Origin: Desemzia sp045528445
GTDB lineage: Bacteria > Bacillota > Bacilli > Lactobacillales > Carnobacteriaceae
Direction: 5' to 3'
NCBI RefSeq assembly: GCF_045528445.1
Contig: NZ_JBGQQU010000001.1
Coordinates: forward strand, 62,001 to 126,000
DNA length: 64,000 nt
Shown: in pieces, positions 31,609 through 39,948 of the stretch
Layout of the letters: every line of letters begins with the position of its first letter
How positions within the stretch are numbered: the first letter of the stretch is position 1
Program-made: the position numbers and the translations under genes
The notes under the pieces: generated by a model
What the model saw: the letters and a program-made list of their open reading frames with translations, nothing else
The model's database searches: none
What the model was told of the DNA's origin: nothing

Positions 31609-31665
31609 TTTCTATTTATAACTAGGTAAAATACCAAATAAAGCCTTTAAAAGTTAAAAAGTAGT

Positions 31666-31680
31666 ACAGTAAGTTACTGT
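31666..31680. promoter_or_regulatory. 15-bp palindrome upstream of the YdbC-like gene
   Basis: ACAGTAA-G-TTACTGT, perfect seven-base arms, 75 bases before the start codon. It lies where a promoter would be expected (TTACTG, 17 bases, AGATAA at 31697-31702). It could be an operator; no factor is assignable. Confidence 0.35.
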
Positions 31681-31754
31681 TTTATGTTAAACTAGAAGAT
31701 AAGCAAAAAAAATCTAAAAAGACTTTTTCAATTTTCTTAATCGAGGTGAACGAA

Positions 31755-31982
31755 ATGGCACAAAAAATCTCTTTTGACATCAAAGAAGAAATTTTAGTAC
31801 TTTCTCAGAATGCAAAGGGTTGGCAGAAAGAATTGAATCTAGTTAGCTGGAATGGTAATCCACCAAAATTTGATTTACGCGAATGGTCTCCTGAACATGA
31901 TAAAATGAGTAAAGGGATTACGTTAACCAATGAAGAAATGAAAAAGTTGACAGATTTTTTAAAAGAGTCTGAATTCATGTAA
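31755..31982 (+). CDS. YdbC/PC4-like single-stranded DNA-binding protein
   Basis: The 75-residue protein (MAQKISFDIKEEILVLS) resembles Lactococcus YdbC, a bacterial homologue of the eukaryotic coactivator PC4 that binds single-stranded DNA as a dimer. Matching blocks are 'NAKGWQKELNLVSWNG', 'PKFDLREWSPEHDKMSKGITLTNEE' split across strands 3-4, and a final helix 'MKKLTDFLKE'. The start is the ATG at 31755 after GAGGTG; a GTG nine bases upstream overlaps the ribosome binding site. It is followed by gmk after 47 bases, possibly one transcript. Confidence 0.85.
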   Translation: MAQKISFDIKEEILVLSQNAKGWQKELNLVSWNGNPPKFDLREWSPEHDKMSKGITLTNEEMKKLTDFLKESEFM

Positions 31983-32029
31983 TGAGGATCATCTTTAGGT
32001 GTAAACTGTGTAGATAGGAAGGGTAACAT

Positions 32030-32644
32030 ATGACTGAACGTGGTTTATTGATTGTTCTTTCTGGACCGTCCGGAGTAGGAAAAGGGACAGTAAGAAAAGC
32101 AATTTTTGATAGTGGAGAAATCGATTTTGAATATTCAATCTCTATGACGACTCGTAACCAACGAGTTGGTGAAGAAGATGGAGTAGATTACTTTTTTAGA
32201 TCTAGAGAAGCCTTCGAAAAATTGATTGAAACTGGCGGCTTGTTAGAGTATGCTGAATATGTAGGCAATTACTACGGAACACCGCTTGAGTATGTAGAAG
32301 AAACGTTGTGCAAGGGTAAAGATGTTTTCCTTGAGATCGAGGTCAATGGAGCAAGGCAAGTACGCGAAAAAATGCCTGACGGAATTTTTATTTTCTTAAC
32401 TCCCCCCGATATTATGGAGCTCAAAACCCGTATTCTTAATCGAGGCACTGAAGAAATAGCTTTAGTCGAAAAACGTTTGGAAAAAGCTGTTGAAGAAATC
32501 AAAATGATGGATCACTATGATTACGCTGTTGTGAATGATCAAGTAGAGAATGCAGTCGCTAAAATCAAACATATTATCGAAAGTGAACATTTAAAAGTAC
32601 CTAGAGTCATAAACAGATATAAAAAAATCGTTGAGGAGATGTGA
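32030..32644 (+). CDS. gmk: Guanylate kinase
   Basis: Gmk phosphorylates GMP to GDP. The 204 residues start with the P-loop 'SGPSGVGKGTV' (~11-21) and contain the GMP-binding 'ISMTTRNQRVGEEDGVDYFF' (~38-57, including the conserved R-x-G-E pattern) and 'LLEYAEYVGNYYGTP'. The C-terminal lid and helices ('HYDYAVVNDQVENA') follow. The ATG at 32030 follows GGAAGGG. The gene is coupled to rpoZ, whose start lies a few bases beyond the gmk stop; gmk-rpoZ-coaBC-priA is a common Firmicute order. Confidence 0.97.
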   Translation: MTERGLLIVLSGPSGVGKGTVRKAIFDSGEIDFEYSISMTTRNQRVGEEDGVDYFFRSREAFEKLIETGGLLEYAEYVGNYYGTPLEYVEETLCKGKDVFLEIEVNGARQVREKMPDGIFIFLTPPDIMELKTRILNRGTEEIALVEKRLEKAVEEIKMMDHYDYAVVNDQVENAVAKIKHIIESEHLKVPRVINRYKKIVEEM

Positions 32645-32649
32645 GAATT

Positions 32650-32865
32650 ATGATGTTGGATCCTTCTATAGATGCATTATTGGAAAAAATAGATTCAAAA
32701 TATTCTTTAGTAATCGTAGCTAGTAAAAGAGCGTATGAATTGGAAGCAAAAGCAATGCCAATGCTGGAAGAATATAAATCATTTAAAAATGTTGGACGAG
32801 CTTTAGAAGAAATTTCAAGTGGGGATTTAGTGATTGATCCTACTACAGTAGAACCAGAAGCTTAA
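32650..32865 (+). CDS. rpoZ: RNA polymerase omega subunit
   Basis: Omega stabilises the beta-prime subunit of RNA polymerase. The 71-residue product begins MMLDPSIDALLEKIDSKY (the conserved MLDPS start) and contains 'IVASKRAYELEAKA' (~23-36), the helix that clamps beta-prime, and 'KNVGRALEEI'. The start could be either of two adjacent ATGs (32650 or 32653); GGAGATGTGAG upstream overlaps the gmk stop. It is short but within the range for Gram-positive omega. A terminator follows. Confidence 0.93.
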   Translation: MMLDPSIDALLEKIDSKYSLVIVASKRAYELEAKAMPMLEEYKSFKNVGRALEEISSGDLVIDPTTVEPEA

Positions 32866-32878
32866 TCAATCGATAAAG

Positions 32879-32920
32879 GAGTGGAACAGCGTAAAAATGT
32901 TCCACTCTTTTGTTTTTTTT
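32879..32920 (+). terminator. Terminator of gmk-rpoZ
   Basis: GAGTGGAAC (32879-32887) pairs perfectly with GTTCCACTC (32899-32907), then TTTTGTTTTTTTT. Confidence 0.9.
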
Positions 32921-33064
32921 ATAGTGCGAAATCTTTAAGACATAGCGTATATTCAATGCGGCAATCGCTTTATTCCATTCTCTTTAAAGACAAATGGGTT
33001 GTTTTTTAGTAGAATAGAGAAGAATGCATGGTTAAAAATGCACTAAAGATCGGGGGAAATCAGA

Positions 33065-34270
33065 GTGTTAAATGGGAAGAAAATAGCGGTATACATTACT
33101 GGCGGTATCGCTGCCTATAAAGCAGCAGACTTGGTAAGACGATTGATCATAGGAGGTGCTGAAGTGAAAGTAGCTATGACATCAGCAGCGACAGAATTCA
33201 TAACGCCTTATACGTTACAAATATTAAGCAAACACGATGTGTATACAGATATTTTTGACGAAAAGGATTCTGCAAATGTCAGTCATGTTCATTTAGCAGA
33301 TTGGACTGAGTTGGCTGTTGTAGCACCTGCTACAGCCAATATCATGGCAAAAATGGCTAATGGAATCGCAGATGATTTTGTGACCACTACATTGTTGGCG
33401 ACAACTGCTCCGATAGTGATTGTTCCTGCAATGAATACGCATATGTTAGAAAATGCAGCTACGGTACGCAATTGGCGACAGTTGGAGAACGATGGGCACT
33501 TTATTATGGAACCTGATACAGGATTTTTAGCAGAAGGTTACGATGGAAAAGGACGTTTTCCAGAGCCGGAAAATATTGTAGAGACTATTCAAAGCTTCTT
33601 ATTAAAACATCAACAAGACTTGCCTTTAAGCGGAAAGAAATTTGTAATAACTGCCGGGGGAACTAAAGAGCGGCTCGATCCTGTTCGCTACATTACCAAT
33701 GATTCTTCTGGGAAGATGGGATACAGCTTAGCAGCCGCAGCTAGAGATATGGGAGCAGATGTGACGTTGGTATCTGCATCTTCTGCGTTAAAAAAACCTT
33801 TTGGGGTCCAGCTGGTCCCTGTAGATTCTGCAAGAGAAATGTATGATGCTGTTTTTGATCAATTTGAACAAGCGGACGCAGTCATTATGGCAGCGGCCGT
33901 GTCCGATTACACTCCTATAGATCAAGCCAGACAAAAAATTAAAAAAAGTGAAGCTGTTCTAACGATTTCTTTAGCTAAAACAACAGATATTTTAGCTACA
34001 ATGGGTCAAGAAAAAACGCATCAATACTTAGTAGGGTTTGCGGCCGAAACGCATGATGTAGCAAGCTATGCGAAAGGAAAACTGGAAAAGAAGAAGGCTG
34101 ATATGATCATAGCCAATGACGTTTCCAAACCGCATGCCGGATTCAATAAAGATACGAACGAAGTGACCATTTTTTCAACGGATGAAGAACCGGTGGAAGT
34201 ATCCGTTAGATCCAAAAAAGAGGTTGCTGAGGAGATCATTCAGCAAGTGATTAAGAAAATGAGCAAGTAA
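33065..34270 (+). CDS. coaBC: Bifunctional phosphopantothenoylcysteine decarboxylase/synthetase
   Basis: CoaBC makes 4'-phosphopantetheine precursors for coenzyme A. It starts at a GTG (33065) after GGGGGAAA. The 401-residue protein has the flavin-dependent CoaC half (~1-185) with 'VYITGGIAAYKAADLVRRL' and the substrate motif PAMNTHM (~121-127). The CoaB half follows, with 'ITAGGTKERLDPVRYITNDSSGKMG' at ~195-219 and 'IIANDVSKPHAGFN'. The length is standard. priA follows after nine bases, as in many Firmicutes. Confidence 0.96.
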   Translation: MLNGKKIAVYITGGIAAYKAADLVRRLIIGGAEVKVAMTSAATEFITPYTLQILSKHDVYTDIFDEKDSANVSHVHLADWTELAVVAPATANIMAKMANGIADDFVTTTLLATTAPIVIVPAMNTHMLENAATVRNWRQLENDGHFIMEPDTGFLAEGYDGKGRFPEPENIVETIQSFLLKHQQDLPLSGKKFVITAGGTKERLDPVRYITNDSSGKMGYSLAAAARDMGADVTLVSASSALKKPFGVQLVPVDSAREMYDAVFDQFEQADAVIMAAAVSDYTPIDQARQKIKKSEAVLTISLAKTTDILATMGQEKTHQYLVGFAAETHDVASYAKGKLEKKKADMIIANDVSKPHAGFNKDTNEVTIFSTDEEPVEVSVRSKKEVAEEIIQQVIKKMSK

Positions 34271-34279
34271 AGGTGTGAA

Positions 34280-36706
34280 GTGATTTTGAATTTAATCGCT
34301 AAAGTGATCGTTGATGTTCCAACGATGCAAACAAATCAACCATATGATTATCAAATACCAGAAGAATTTGCAGAACAAATTTTTCCGGGAATGAGAGTAG
34401 AAGTTCCTTTTGGACAAGGGAAAAGAGTTGTCCAAGGATTTGTCGTTTCAGTAGTTGAAGAAGCTTCATTTAGCGGGAAATTAAAAAGAATATCAGGTGT
34501 AATGGACTTACATCCCGTTTTGAACGATGAATTGATTCAATTAGGAAAAGACATGGCAGACAGAACATTCAGTTTTCAAATAACGTGTTATCAAACGATG
34601 CTTCCGGCAGTATTGCGGGCCAAGTATGAGAAAAGTATTCGTCTCATTGATGAACTGGATGAAGATCAGTTTTTTGAATTGTTCAAAGGAAAAGATGAAA
34701 TTACCTGGGATGATGCCGTAAACCGCGGAATTTTACCAAGATTGACGCAACTCAAGAAACAAGATGTTGTTGAAGTGGTCTATTCTGTAAAAAATCGTGC
34801 CAGTAAGAAAAAAAGAAGAATGGTAAAGCCAGCTCTGTCTTTTGAACAATTGGAAGAGGAAAAAATGAGTTTGCGAAAAACAGCTAAAAAGCAGCTGCGT
34901 TTATTAGATATCCTGCAGTCATTATCTTTGTCTGAGCAATCCATCAGTACTCAAGAACTGAGCAAACTGTACGAGCTGCTGTCTCCGGTCATTCGTGAAG
35001 CGGAAAAGAAACATTGGCTGACAGTGTTTGAAGAAGAAGTGTACAGAGATCCATTTAAAGAGCAGACCTTTGAAAAAACTTCCCCTCATATACTGACTGA
35101 ACAACAGCAACAAGCTTTTGAAGCGATTCAATCAGCAGTCACTCATCAGCGGTCAGAGACTTTTCTGTTAAGAGGAGTTACAGGCAGCGGGAAAACGGAG
35201 ATTTATTTACAAACCATTGCTTCCGTATTGGAAAAGGGCCAAACGGCATTGATGCTGGTCCCGGAAATTGCATTGACACCTCAAATGGTGACGAGTTTTA
35301 AAGGTCGTTTTGGAGATGAAGTAGCTGTTTTGCATAGTGGGTTATCTGACGGTGAAAAATTTGATGAATGGCGCAAGATTGAACGAGAAGAAGCAAAAGT
35401 AGTCGTTGGTGCTCGTTCGTCTATATTTGCACCGGTGAAAAACTTAGGGGTCATTATCATGGATGAAGAACACGAGAGCAGTTACAAGCAAGATGAAAAT
35501 CCACGTTACCATGCTCGAGACGTCGCTGCGTGGCGTTCTGAATTTCATAATTGTCCATTGATTTTAGGGAGCGCAACACCTTCTTTAGAATCTCGTGCCA
35601 GAGCTCAGAAAAAAGTATATACATTAGTGGAATTGCCTGATCGAGTCAATCAGAGAATGCTGCCGGAAGTGGCTATTGTAGATATGCGTGATGAAGGGAA
35701 AAGCGGAAATCGCAGCAGTTTTTCATTAGTATTGCAAGAAAAAATTCGCGATCGCTTGGCTAAAAAAGAGCAGATTGTATTGATGCTCAATCGAAGAGGG
35801 TATTCCTCATTCGTGATGTGCCGAGATTGCGGTTTTGTGCTGCCGTGTCCAAACTGTGATATTTCTTTGACACTCCACATGGATACTAAAAGTATGAAAT
35901 GCCATTATTGTGGACACGAAGAAGCGATCCCTCACACTTGTCCTGTTTGCAAAAGTTCTAAAATCCGGTATTATGGTACCGGGACGCAAAAAATCCAAGA
36001 GGAATTAGAGCAAGTGATTCCTGAAGCTAGAGTTATTCGGATGGATGTGGATACGACTCGTAAAAAAGGTGCCCATGAGAAAATTTTGAGTGCTTTTGGA
36101 AACCAAGAAGCCGATATTCTATTGGGAACACAAATGATCGCTAAAGGATTAGATTTTCCGAACATTACTTTAGTAGGGGTGTTGAATGCCGATACCTCTC
36201 TGGGATTGCCGGATTTTCGATCCAGTGAAAAAACCTTTCAGCTGCTGACTCAAGTGAGTGGTCGAGCAGGACGGGCTGAATTGACAGGTGAAGTGATTGT
36301 TCAGACGTTTAACCCTGAACATTATTCCATTCAATTGGCTAAAAAACACGATTACGATCATTTCTACCAAAAAGAAATGATCATTCGTCATCGTGGGAAT
36401 TATCCGCCCTATTATTTTACAGTCTCAATCACAGCTAGTCATACAGAAGAAAAAGTAGCCGCCAAAAAAATGTATGACATCGTCAATTTTCTGGCGCCGC
36501 AATTGAACCAAAACACGATCCTGTTGGGTCCTACGCCTAAGTCTATTGCGCGGGTCAATAACCGTTTTTATTACCAAGTATTGATAAAATATAAATCAGA
36601 ACCCACATTGATTCCTTTGCTGCACCAAATCTTAAACGAATCACAAAAAGAAATGGCTAAAGGTTTAACAATTGCGATAGATAAAGAACCGCAGCAATTT
36701 ATGTAA
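34280..36706 (+). CDS. priA: Primosomal protein N' (PriA helicase)
   Basis: PriA restarts stalled replication forks by recognising branched DNA and loading the primosome. The 808 residues hold an N-terminal DNA-binding domain and the helicase core with Walker A TGSGKTE (~301-307) and DEEH (~395-398). A zinc region with cysteine pairs 'CRDCGFVLPCPNCD' and 'CHYCGHEEAIPHTCPVCK' (~513-558) follows, then the C-terminal helicase lobe with 'SGRAGRAE'. The start is a GTG at 34280; a TTG at 34286 (MNLIAKVIVDV) is an alternative with better spacing from AAAGGTG. fmt follows after 61 bases. Confidence 0.96.
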   Translation: MILNLIAKVIVDVPTMQTNQPYDYQIPEEFAEQIFPGMRVEVPFGQGKRVVQGFVVSVVEEASFSGKLKRISGVMDLHPVLNDELIQLGKDMADRTFSFQITCYQTMLPAVLRAKYEKSIRLIDELDEDQFFELFKGKDEITWDDAVNRGILPRLTQLKKQDVVEVVYSVKNRASKKKRRMVKPALSFEQLEEEKMSLRKTAKKQLRLLDILQSLSLSEQSISTQELSKLYELLSPVIREAEKKHWLTVFEEEVYRDPFKEQTFEKTSPHILTEQQQQAFEAIQSAVTHQRSETFLLRGVTGSGKTEIYLQTIASVLEKGQTALMLVPEIALTPQMVTSFKGRFGDEVAVLHSGLSDGEKFDEWRKIEREEAKVVVGARSSIFAPVKNLGVIIMDEEHESSYKQDENPRYHARDVAAWRSEFHNCPLILGSATPSLESRARAQKKVYTLVELPDRVNQRMLPEVAIVDMRDEGKSGNRSSFSLVLQEKIRDRLAKKEQIVLMLNRRGYSSFVMCRDCGFVLPCPNCDISLTLHMDTKSMKCHYCGHEEAIPHTCPVCKSSKIRYYGTGTQKIQEELEQVIPEARVIRMDVDTTRKKGAHEKILSAFGNQEADILLGTQMIAKGLDFPNITLVGVLNADTSLGLPDFRSSEKTFQLLTQVSGRAGRAELTGEVIVQTFNPEHYSIQLAKKHDYDHFYQKEMIIRHRGNYPPYYFTVSITASHTEEKVAAKKMYDIVNFLAPQLNQNTILLGPTPKSIARVNNRFYYQVLIKYKSEPTLIPLLHQILNESQKEMAKGLTIAIDKEPQQFM

Positions 36707-36767
36707 TGAAAAAACAGCAAAAAATAATCACAGTATGTTATCAAGCGAGATAAAGGAGTTTTGCTCA

Positions 36768-37706
36768 ATGAAAATAGTATTTATGGGAACACCAGCTTTT
36801 TCTGTACCTATATTAGAATCTTTGGTGGAATCAGATTACGAAGTAATAGCTGTAGTAACACAACCAGATAGACCAGTAGGCCGAAAAAAAGTATTGACGC
36901 CTACGCCAGTGAAAGAAGCGGCCTTAAGACACCGTATTGAAGTTTTACAGCCAGAAAAAATCTCTGGATCTCCAGAAATGGAAAAAATTATGGAAATGAA
37001 TCCTGATATAATCGTCACAGCTGCATTTGGACAATTTTTGCCTACAAAATTATTGAATGTTCCTCACCTCGGTGCGATAAATGTTCATGCCTCTTTACTG
37101 CCTAAGTATCGTGGCGGCGCTCCTGTTCATTATGCTTTGATCAATGGAGAAACCGAAACTGGAGTTTCGATTATGTACATGGAGAAAAAAATGGATGCGG
37201 GAGATATTATTTCTCAAAAATCATTGCCGATCACTAGAGCGGATGATGTCGGAACTTTGTTTGACCGCTTGAGCATCTTAGGAAGAGATTTATTGATGGA
37301 AACGATCCCTCATATCATTGATGGGACTATTCATCCTATCAAACAAGAGGAAGAAAAAGTAACTTTTTCACCTAATATTACTCGTGAACAAGAAGTATTG
37401 GATTGGCACAAAGAAGCCGCAGCCATTGATCATCAAGTCAGAGGCATGCGTCCTTTCCCAGGAGCCTATACGTTTTTAGAGGGCGAACGGTTAAAAATCT
37501 GGGCAGTGACACCTTTGTCCAATCAAACCGATCAAGCACCTGGAACGATGATCGATATTCAAAAAGACTGTATATTAGTTGCCTGTGGAAACCATACTGT
37601 GGTGCAGCTGGACGAGGTGCAACCAGCTGGTAAAACAAGAATGTCAGCAGCTGCATTTGTCAGTGGGATAGGCAGTAAACTTAATACGGGAGAGGTCTTA
37701 GGATAA
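36768..37706 (+). CDS. fmt: Methionyl-tRNA formyltransferase
   Basis: Fmt formylates initiator Met-tRNA using 10-formyltetrahydrofolate. The start is the ATG at 36768 (MKIVFMGTPAFSVPIL) after AAAGGAG; a longer in-frame ATG at 36735 lacks a ribosome binding site. The 312 residues include 'TQPDRPVGRKK' (~34-44), the catalytic block 'NVHASLLPKYRGGAPVHYAL' (~108-127) and 'YMEKKMDAGDII', followed by the C-terminal tRNA-binding barrel. rsmB starts one base after its stop. Confidence 0.97.
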   Translation: MKIVFMGTPAFSVPILESLVESDYEVIAVVTQPDRPVGRKKVLTPTPVKEAALRHRIEVLQPEKISGSPEMEKIMEMNPDIIVTAAFGQFLPTKLLNVPHLGAINVHASLLPKYRGGAPVHYALINGETETGVSIMYMEKKMDAGDIISQKSLPITRADDVGTLFDRLSILGRDLLMETIPHIIDGTIHPIKQEEEKVTFSPNITREQEVLDWHKEAAAIDHQVRGMRPFPGAYTFLEGERLKIWAVTPLSNQTDQAPGTMIDIQKDCILVACGNHTVVQLDEVQPAGKTRMSAAAFVSGIGSKLNTGEVLG

Positions 37707-37707
37707 C

Positions 37708-39075
37708 ATGGCAGAACAACCTTCAGCTAAACGAGCGGTGAAGAAAAGCAGCCGCTACCAAGCTATGCAAATTTTAGATAAAACTGAAAAAAGTGGTTCT
37801 TATTCAAATCTTCTTTTGAATGAAGCCATTCAAAAAAATAATTTAAGCTCTGCTGATGCACGTTTAATGACAGAATTGGTTTATGGTGTCTTGCAACGTA
37901 AAATCACATTGGATTATTATTTGAGTCGATTCTTGAAAAAAAATCAAAAAGTAGATACATGGGTAAGAAACTTATTGCGATTATCCATTTATCAAATGGT
38001 TTATTTGGAAAGAATACCAGCGCATGCTATTTTATTTGAGGCTGTGGAGATAGCAAAAACACGTGGTCATGTAGGAATCAGTAAATTTATCAACGGTATT
38101 TTACGAAATGCTGAGAGAAAAGGATTCCCAACTGTTGAAGACATAGCTGATCCAGTCGAGTGTCTAAGTGTTTCGTATAGTCTGCCTAAATGGCTGGTAG
38201 AGAAATTCATTGCGGAGATCGGATACGAAGAAACGGAATTGCTGGGAGAATCATTATTGTCTCCCAGCCATTCCAGTGCCCGCGTGAATGAAAAATTGAC
38301 GACCCTGCAAGATGCACTCGATTACATGGAAGAAGAAGGGTTTTATGTGCGCAAAAGTGAACTTTCAGCACATGGAATCGTTAGCGACAGTGGACATTTT
38401 GCGTCTTCTGAACTTTTCAAAAGTGGAAAGATCACGATTCAAGATGAGACCTCTATGCTGGTCGCTCCTGCGTTGCAAGTAGAACCACACCATCAAGTTT
38501 TAGATGCTTGTGCCGCTCCAGGCGGAAAAACCACGCACATTGCCTCTTTTCTTTCTAAAGAAGCAGGTGGTAAAGTAACAGCACTTGATCTGCACAAACA
38601 CAAAGTCAAATTGATCAAAGAAAATGCGGAAAGATTGCAAGTAGCAGATGTTGTTGAAGGGTTTGAACAAGATGCTCGTAAGGTCGACGAAATATTTGCC
38701 GATGACACTTTTGATCGGATATTAGTAGATGCTCCTTGTTCCGGCTTAGGCTTGATGAGAAGAAAACCCGATATCAAGTACACTAAGAAACCACAAGATT
38801 TTGAACAATTGCACACCATTCAATTAGATATTTTAAAACATGTCGCGCCTAAATTAAAATCTGGTGGACTTCTAATCTATAGTACGTGTACAATAACTAG
38901 AGAAGAAAATAGTCAAACCGTGGAAGCCTTCTTAACAGGGCATCCTGAATTTGAAAAAGAAGAGGTTTTTGTTGAAGGACCTGCAAAAGAGTGTCTAACG
39001 GATGGTTTTTTAACAATCTATCCTCATGCTTTTGAATCAGATGGTTTTTTTATCAGTGCGTTAAGAAAGAAATAA
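37708..39075 (+). CDS. rsmB: 16S rRNA m5C967 methyltransferase
   Basis: RsmB (Sun) methylates a cytosine in 16S rRNA using S-adenosylmethionine. The 455-residue product has a NusB-like RNA-binding N-terminus (~10-145, 'RYQAMQILDKTEKSGSYSN'), then the Rossmann methyltransferase with 'VLDACAAPGGKTTHIA' (~264-279). It has the two cysteines of the m5C mechanism in DAPCSGLG (~341-348) and 'YSTCTI' (~391-396). It is directly downstream of fmt, the standard fmt-rsmB-stp-prkC order. A terminator follows. Confidence 0.96.
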   Translation: MAEQPSAKRAVKKSSRYQAMQILDKTEKSGSYSNLLLNEAIQKNNLSSADARLMTELVYGVLQRKITLDYYLSRFLKKNQKVDTWVRNLLRLSIYQMVYLERIPAHAILFEAVEIAKTRGHVGISKFINGILRNAERKGFPTVEDIADPVECLSVSYSLPKWLVEKFIAEIGYEETELLGESLLSPSHSSARVNEKLTTLQDALDYMEEEGFYVRKSELSAHGIVSDSGHFASSELFKSGKITIQDETSMLVAPALQVEPHHQVLDACAAPGGKTTHIASFLSKEAGGKVTALDLHKHKVKLIKENAERLQVADVVEGFEQDARKVDEIFADDTFDRILVDAPCSGLGLMRRKPDIKYTKKPQDFEQLHTIQLDILKHVAPKLKSGGLLIYSTCTITREENSQTVEAFLTGHPEFEKEEVFVEGPAKECLTDGFLTIYPHAFESDGFFISALRKK

Positions 39076-39080
39076 ACGTG

Positions 39081-39126
39081 GAAATCTCACAGAAAAGACA
39101 TCTTTTCTGAGAGATTGTCCTTTTTA
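39081..39126 (+). terminator. Terminator of rsmB
   Basis: AATCTC and CAGAAAAG pair with CTTTTCTG and GAGATT around a short loop, then TGTCCTTTTT. Some read-through into stp is possible because the T tract is interrupted. Confidence 0.7.
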
Positions 39127-39201
39127 GTGTCTTATATTTTCCTTACATAGAGAAAAAGCCACAAGACTTAGATTTGAAACAGGCGAAAAAGAGGTGTCGG
39201 T

Positions 39202-39945
39202 ATGAGATTGGTTGTAAAGACCGATAAAGGTAGAAAAAGAGGAACAAATCAGGATTTTGCAAATACATACAAGAATCAAAACGGCTTAACACTAGCTGTA
39301 TTGTGTGATGGTATGGGAGGACATCGGGCTGGAGATATTGCCAGCGAGATGGTTGTATCCCATTTAGGAAATAATTGGGAAAAAACCGAGTTCGACTCTG
39401 CAAAAAATGCTGCGGAATGGCTGGAAGTACGTATCAATCGAGAAAATCAGCGATTGGTCGAAAAAGCCCGTCAGTACCCGGACTTAAATGGAATGGGAAC
39501 GACTTTAGTAGCAGTCGCAGAAGCTGTGGACGGTTATGTGATTGCAAACATAGGAGACAGTCGTGCCTATCGTTTGATCGATGGTCGCTTAGTTCAAATT
39601 ACGGACGATCACTCGTTAGTAGGCGAATTGATGAGGAATGGTCAATTGACCGAAGAAGAAGCCTTAAATCATCCTCAAAAGAATGTATTGACACGTTCAT
39701 TGGGTGTTGAGGAAACGTTGGGAATCGACATCGATACGTATGCATACGGGTCCAATAACCCTATTTTATTGTGTTCGGATGGATTGACCAATATGGTAGC
39801 AGATAAAGAAATTGAAAAAATCTTGAATATAACTGAACCGTTGGAAAGCCAAGCGACTATGCTGATTGATTTAGCCAATGAGCGCGGCGGAGTAGACAAT
39901 ATTACTGTGATCATTATTGATTTAAATGGAAGAAAGGAGGTTTAA
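39202..39945 (+). CDS. stp: PP2C-family serine/threonine phosphatase
   Basis: This Mg2+/Mn2+-dependent phosphatase reverses phosphorylation by the adjacent PASTA kinase (PrpC/Stp). The 247 residues carry the PP2C motifs: 'DKGRKRGTNQD' (~8-18), 'CDGMGGHRAGD' (~36-46), 'GTTLVAVAEA' and 'NIGDSRAYRL' (~117-126). 'DDHSLVGELMRNG', 'LCSDGLTNMV' and 'GGVDNITVIIID' follow. The start is the ATG at 39202 after AGAGGTG. The kinase gene begins three bases after its stop with AAGGAGG inside the phosphatase's last codons, so they are tightly coupled. Confidence 0.95.
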   Translation: MRLVVKTDKGRKRGTNQDFANTYKNQNGLTLAVLCDGMGGHRAGDIASEMVVSHLGNNWEKTEFDSAKNAAEWLEVRINRENQRLVEKARQYPDLNGMGTTLVAVAEAVDGYVIANIGDSRAYRLIDGRLVQITDDHSLVGELMRNGQLTEEEALNHPQKNVLTRSLGVEETLGIDIDTYAYGSNNPILLCSDGLTNMVADKEIEKILNITEPLESQATMLIDLANERGGVDNITVIIIDLNGRKEV

Positions 39946-39948
39946 AGA

